DNA of 5,784 bases from CAYOPE01 sp964405805. GTDB lineage: Bacteria; Patescibacteriota; Doudnabacteria; UBA920; O2-02-FULL-48-8. The stretch covers positions 1-5,784 of the forward strand of contig CAYOPE010000036.1 in the NCBI GenBank assembly GCA_964405805.1, given 5' to 3'. The number at the start of each line of letters is the position of its first letter. Within the stretch, counting starts at the first letter, position 1. Below, piece by piece: positions 3,706 through 5,784 of the stretch. Position numbers and translations under genes: made by a program. Below the pieces are notes generated by a model. The model did no database searches and was not told the DNA's origin. It worked only from the letters and a program-made list of their open reading frames with translations.

Positions 3706-4560
3706 ATGATATTATTCACAATAATTCTCTTCATCCTATCCTTCCTGGTGATTGCCAGCATGTTTTTGGTCAAATTTGCTCACGTCAACCAGCGGCCACA
3801 AGTCCGAATCAAGCTTTCAGGTCCCAGTCATCATTATTACGAAACTCTCTGGCCCTACTTTCGACAGAAAATCGGATTGATGATAAGTAAAATTTGGCAT
3901 TTCATCCTGGAAGCAAAAGATCTAGCACCAGCTGCAAGTAAAACTCTGCATAGTCAAACTGAAAAAGTTAAAAATGCTTTCAGGATACGTATCAGATCGT
4001 CAGAGTCTGAACCGCAGTGGTTACCTGAGGCAGCTGAGCTGTCGATTAAGCCAGGGGTGAAGCAAAACCCAGAAGATCTTTATCTAGAAGCGATTAAAAA
4101 AAATCCCAACGACAGGCAAGCCTATGAAGCATTGGGGCGACTATATCTGCAGAATAAAAATTATCAGGATGCCATCGAGACTTATGAATACCTGACCACT
4201 GTTAATCCCACACACGATATTTATCTCAGCAATTTAGGACTGGCTTATTACTCAGTGAAAGAATACACCAAGGCCGTGACTTCATACGATAAGGCCTTGA
4301 ATATAAACAGCAAGATCGCCACGCGCTGGATAAACCTAGCGCTCTGCTTAACTGCTCTGGACCAAAACGCCAAAGCTGTGAAAGCAATCACTTCTGCTAT
4401 TCAGCTTGATAAAGCAAACATCAACTATATGTCATTTCTAGCAGAGACGTATCTGAAACTAGAAAACCAAGTTCGCGCAGAGGAAGTCCTGGAACAAATT
4501 CTTTCCGTAGAGCCGACTAACAGGGTTGCGAGAGAGAAGTTGATGAGATTGCGGATTTGA
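3706..4560 (+). CDS. Membrane-anchored TPR-repeat protein
   Basis: A 284-residue protein with one N-terminal membrane helix (about 2-22, ILFTIILFILSFLVIASMFL). A basic linker follows (about 23-70, including HHYYETLWPYFRQKIG), then a polar stretch and a run of tetratricopeptide repeats from about 121 to the end. Repeats start near 136 (AYEALGRLYLQNKNYQDAIE), 170 (YLSNLGLAYYSVKEYTKAVT), 204 and 238. TPRs bind partner proteins. There are no positive charges before the membrane helix and several after it (K23, R30, R34, K36), so by the positive-inside rule the repeats probably face the cytoplasm. The partner is unknown. It follows tsf after 85 bases of hairpins and has no good SD; a role as scaffold for an envelope or translation-linked complex is speculation. 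The promoter for the tRNAs lies within its last codons. Confidence 0.85.
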   Translation: MILFTIILFILSFLVIASMFLVKFAHVNQRPQVRIKLSGPSHHYYETLWPYFRQKIGLMISKIWHFILEAKDLAPAASKTLHSQTEKVKNAFRIRIRSSESEPQWLPEAAELSIKPGVKQNPEDLYLEAIKKNPNDRQAYEALGRLYLQNKNYQDAIETYEYLTTVNPTHDIYLSNLGLAYYSVKEYTKAVTSYDKALNINSKIATRWINLALCLTALDQNAKAVKAITSAIQLDKANINYMSFLAETYLKLENQVRAEEVLEQILSVEPTNRVAREKLMRLRI

Positions 4561-4568
4561 GTTAGAAT
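4540..4568 (+). promoter_or_regulatory. Probable promoter of the tRNA pair
   Basis: TTGATG (4540-4545), 17 bases, then TAGAAT (4563-4568), ending nine bases before tRNA-Thr. The -35 matches consensus at four of six positions, the -10 at five of six. It lies within the last codons of the TPR gene, just across its stop. Confidence 0.5.
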
Positions 4569-4577
4569 ATATTGTTT

Positions 4578-4652
4578 GCCGGCTTAGCTCAGTGGTAGAG
4601 CAGCTGTTTTGTAAACAGCAGGTCGTCAGTTCAAATCTGACAGCCGGCTCCA
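4578..4652 (+). tRNA. tRNA-Thr, anticodon TGT
   Basis: A complete cloverleaf. Acceptor GCCGGCT (4578-4584) pairs with AGCCGGC (4642-4648), D stem GCTC/GAGC, anticodon stem GCTGT/ACAGC with loop TTTGTAA and anticodon TGT at 4610-4612, T stem GTCAG/CTGAC with loop TTCAAAT. The discriminator is T4649 and CCA is encoded (4650-4652). It reads ACA and, with wobble, other Thr codons. Confidence 0.96.
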
Positions 4653-4659
4653 GAAATGC

Positions 4660-4746
4660 GGGCAGGTAGCGAAGTGGTCAAACGCGGCTGACTGTAAATC
4701 AGCTGGCCTTGCGCCTTCATAGGTTCGAATCCTATCCTGCCCACCA
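4660..4746 (+). tRNA. tRNA-Tyr, anticodon GTA
   Basis: Class II tRNA with a long variable arm. Acceptor GGGCAGG (4660-4666) pairs with CCTGCCC (4736-4742), anticodon stem GCTGA/TCAGC with loop CTGTAAA and anticodon GTA at 4694-4696, long variable arm about 4704-4718, T stem ATAGG/CCTAT with loop TTCGAAT. The discriminator is A4743 and CCA is encoded (4744-4746). It lies seven bases after tRNA-Thr and is probably processed from the same transcript. Confidence 0.97.
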
Positions 4747-4749
4747 TAA

Positions 4750-4778
4750 AAATTCCCAACCTAGTGTTGGGAGTTTTT
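4750..4778 (+). terminator. Rho-independent terminator of the tRNA unit
   Basis: TCCCAAC (4754-4760) pairs with GTTGGGA (4766-4772) around the loop CTAGT, extended by a T-G pair and A-T pairs, and followed by five T residues (4774-4778) and a further T-rich stretch. Confidence 0.92.
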
Positions 4779-4794
4779 CTTTTCTTGACATTTA

Positions 4795-4803
4795 TGCTAT
4801 AAT
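4795..4803 (+). promoter_or_regulatory. Extended -10 promoter of the receiver operon
   Basis: TGC followed by a perfect TATAAT (4798-4803). At the normal 17-base distance the -35 would fall in the T tract of the preceding terminator and is poor. A perfect TTGACA occurs at 4785-4790 but only seven bases upstream, too close for a standard -35. The expected start is about 4810, giving a leader of about 37 bases. Confidence 0.7.
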
Positions 4804-4846
4804 ATAAACCAGTTTGATATAGATTTATTAAGAAACAAACAACAAT

Positions 4847-5266
4847 ATGGACAACAAAAAAACCAAGATTTTGGTGGTTGAAGACGAGGAAATTTTGCTT
4901 ACAGCCTTAAGCGAGGAGCTGAAGCAGGCTGGGTATGACGTGGTTGGGGGCAGAGATGGGGTCGAGGGTGTGGAAAAAGCCGTCTCAGAAAAGCCGGATT
5001 TGATCTTGCTCGATCTGGTCATGCCGCGGCTAGATGGGATCGCGGCACTGAAGCAGATGAAAGAAAAGCCAGAAAGTAAAGATGTGCCTGTGGTGATTTT
5101 GACGAACCTTTCTGACTATGACAAAGTTTCTGAGGCGTTGTCACTGGGTGCTATGGACTATCTCGTCAAAGCCAACTACAGACTAGAAGAATTGACTAGT
5201 AAAATTAAAACAGTACTGGAGAGAAAAAACTCAGGTATGGGAATAGCCATGCCACCAGTTGCATAA
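4847..5266 (+). CDS. Stand-alone CheY-like response regulator receiver protein
   Basis: A 139-residue protein made of a single receiver domain with no output domain. It starts KTKILVVEDEE, with the acidic pair E12-D13. The phosphate-accepting aspartate is D56 in LILLDLVMPRLDG. T86 (VVILTN), Y105 (GAMDYLVKA) and K108 are the expected switch and catalytic residues, so it should be active. The C-terminal tail (about 128-139, KNSGMGIAMPPVA) is short and unstructured. It probably receives phosphate from a histidine kinase and passes the signal by protein contact. The next gene starts one base after its stop, and a membrane protein follows, so they may form one signalling unit. No SD is visible. 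Which kinase acts on it cannot be seen here. Confidence 0.93.
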   Translation: MDNKKTKILVVEDEEILLTALSEELKQAGYDVVGGRDGVEGVEKAVSEKPDLILLDLVMPRLDGIAALKQMKEKPESKDVPVVILTNLSDYDKVSEALSLGAMDYLVKANYRLEELTSKIKTVLERKNSGMGIAMPPVA

Positions 5267-5267
5267 A

Positions 5268-5540
5268 ATGGCAAACGATACAGACTATAAAAATTTAATC
5301 AACGACATCATCGCTAAACAGACTTTGATTTTGGGTCCAGATATCGTCCTGCTTAAAGCGAAGAATGTACCAGGTCTGACTCTGACTGCTGATGGTAAGG
5401 TTGCAAGCCTTGATGGCGTGCCGCAAGAAGTTTTGCAAAAATTAGTCAATGAATATATCGCGCTCTCTGGTCAGATTGTCAAAAATATTTTGACGCCAGT
5501 ACTCGCGAAGTATCCTGATATACAAGTGTCATTAAAATAA
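5268..5540 (+). CDS. Unrecognised 90-residue protein coupled to the receiver
   Basis: A small soluble protein that I cannot assign to a named family. It starts MANDTDYKNLINDIIAKQTL with a predicted helix. The middle, LGPDIVLLKAKNVPGLTLT, is followed by a strand-turn-strand (DGKVASLDG), and then by a long helix with EVLQKLVNEYIALSGQIVKN (about 54-73) and a short end (LAKYPDIQV). It has no membrane span and no cysteines. The ATG at 5268, one base after the receiver's stop, indicates translational coupling; an in-frame TTG at 5259 would overlap the receiver and is rejected. Its place between a receiver and a membrane protein suggests a signalling adapter or sensor-associated domain, which is an inference. 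Confidence 0.82.
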   Translation: MANDTDYKNLINDIIAKQTLILGPDIVLLKAKNVPGLTLTADGKVASLDGVPQEVLQKLVNEYIALSGQIVKNILTPVLAKYPDIQVSLK

Positions 5541-5546
5541 AAATAA

Positions 5547-5784
5547 ATGGAATTAAATTTATTTATTCAGGGTTGTATTGCTGCGATCATTATTGGAGTT
5601 TTTTATAACCTTTGGGCCAGTGCCAAAGCCTATGGGGGAGTGATCGGAACTGCGATTCATCTTGTCGGTTGTGGTATTTTGTTTATCACAGTCTCGATCC
5701 TCGCGCGACTGCTTGTCATATTTTCCATCTTACTTGCGTCACTGAATTTAGTAGCACCCTCAGGTTATTTATATTTTTTCGGTT
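5547..5784 (+). CDS. Membrane protein, N-terminal part (runs off window)
   Basis: An open frame of 79 codons without a stop, starting MELNLFIQGCIAAIIIGVFY, six bases after the previous stop. Three hydrophobic segments are visible at about 4-23, 32-52 and 53-70, with an isolated Arg (R54) between the last two. This is a multi-span membrane protein. Given the receiver and small protein upstream, it could be the sensor part of a histidine kinase whose catalytic domains lie outside the window, but nothing visible proves it. No SD is seen. Confidence 0.75.
   Translation, partial: MELNLFIQGCIAAIIIGVFYNLWASAKAYGGVIGTAIHLVGCGILFITVSILARLLVIFSILLASLNLVAPSGYLYFFG

Noticed and set aside
4785..4790. TTGACA as the -35 box of the receiver promoter
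   Set aside because: It is only seven bases from the -10 box; the extended -10 is the better-supported signal.

Overview
The window looks like a piece of a small, compact genome from the Patescibacteria (CPR), probably Parcubacteria-like. This is an inference from sequence style. The support is the order rpmE-prfA, the pair rpsB-tsf with a short EF-Ts of 194 residues (Thermus-like length, against about 280 in E. coli), and tRNAs with encoded CCA. Most genes also start without a recognisable Shine-Dalgarno (SD) sequence, and the gaps carry AT-rich or palindromic repeats. No 16S rRNA or other decisive marker is present.

Layout. On the minus strand at the left are rpmE (ribosomal protein L31) and the N-terminal 144 codons of prfA (release factor 1), separated by a long hairpin terminator. 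To the right, about 1.25 kb (793-2053) holds three plus-strand genes I do not recognise. They are visibly richer in G+C than the rest, have strong SD sequences, and form two small transcription units, each with its own TTGACG-N17 promoter and rho-independent terminator. The housekeeping block then resumes on the plus strand: a near-consensus promoter, a foldable leader, rpsB (S2), an AT-rich inverted-repeat spacer, tsf (EF-Ts), a palindromic-repeat spacer, a membrane-anchored TPR protein, tRNA-Thr(TGT) and tRNA-Tyr(GTA), and a terminator. The right end starts a signalling-type operon: a stand-alone CheY-like receiver protein, an unrecognised 90-residue protein one base behind it, and the N-terminal part of a multi-span membrane protein that runs off the window.

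How the parts work together. Most recognised genes serve translation: L31, S2, EF-Ts, RF1 and two tRNAs. The unrecognised block interrupts this neighbourhood and differs from it in composition and initiation signals, which suggests an acquired accessory islet. Its first promoter interlocks with the rpmE promoter, and its last terminator lies four bases upstream of the rpsB promoter, so it is inserted very tightly between two essential units. The most interesting features are the islet, the interlocked divergent promoters, the hairpin in front of the first islet gene, the structured rpsB leader, and the unknown protein next to the receiver. I found no CRISPR array, transposase, integrase or toxin-antitoxin family that I could recognise.
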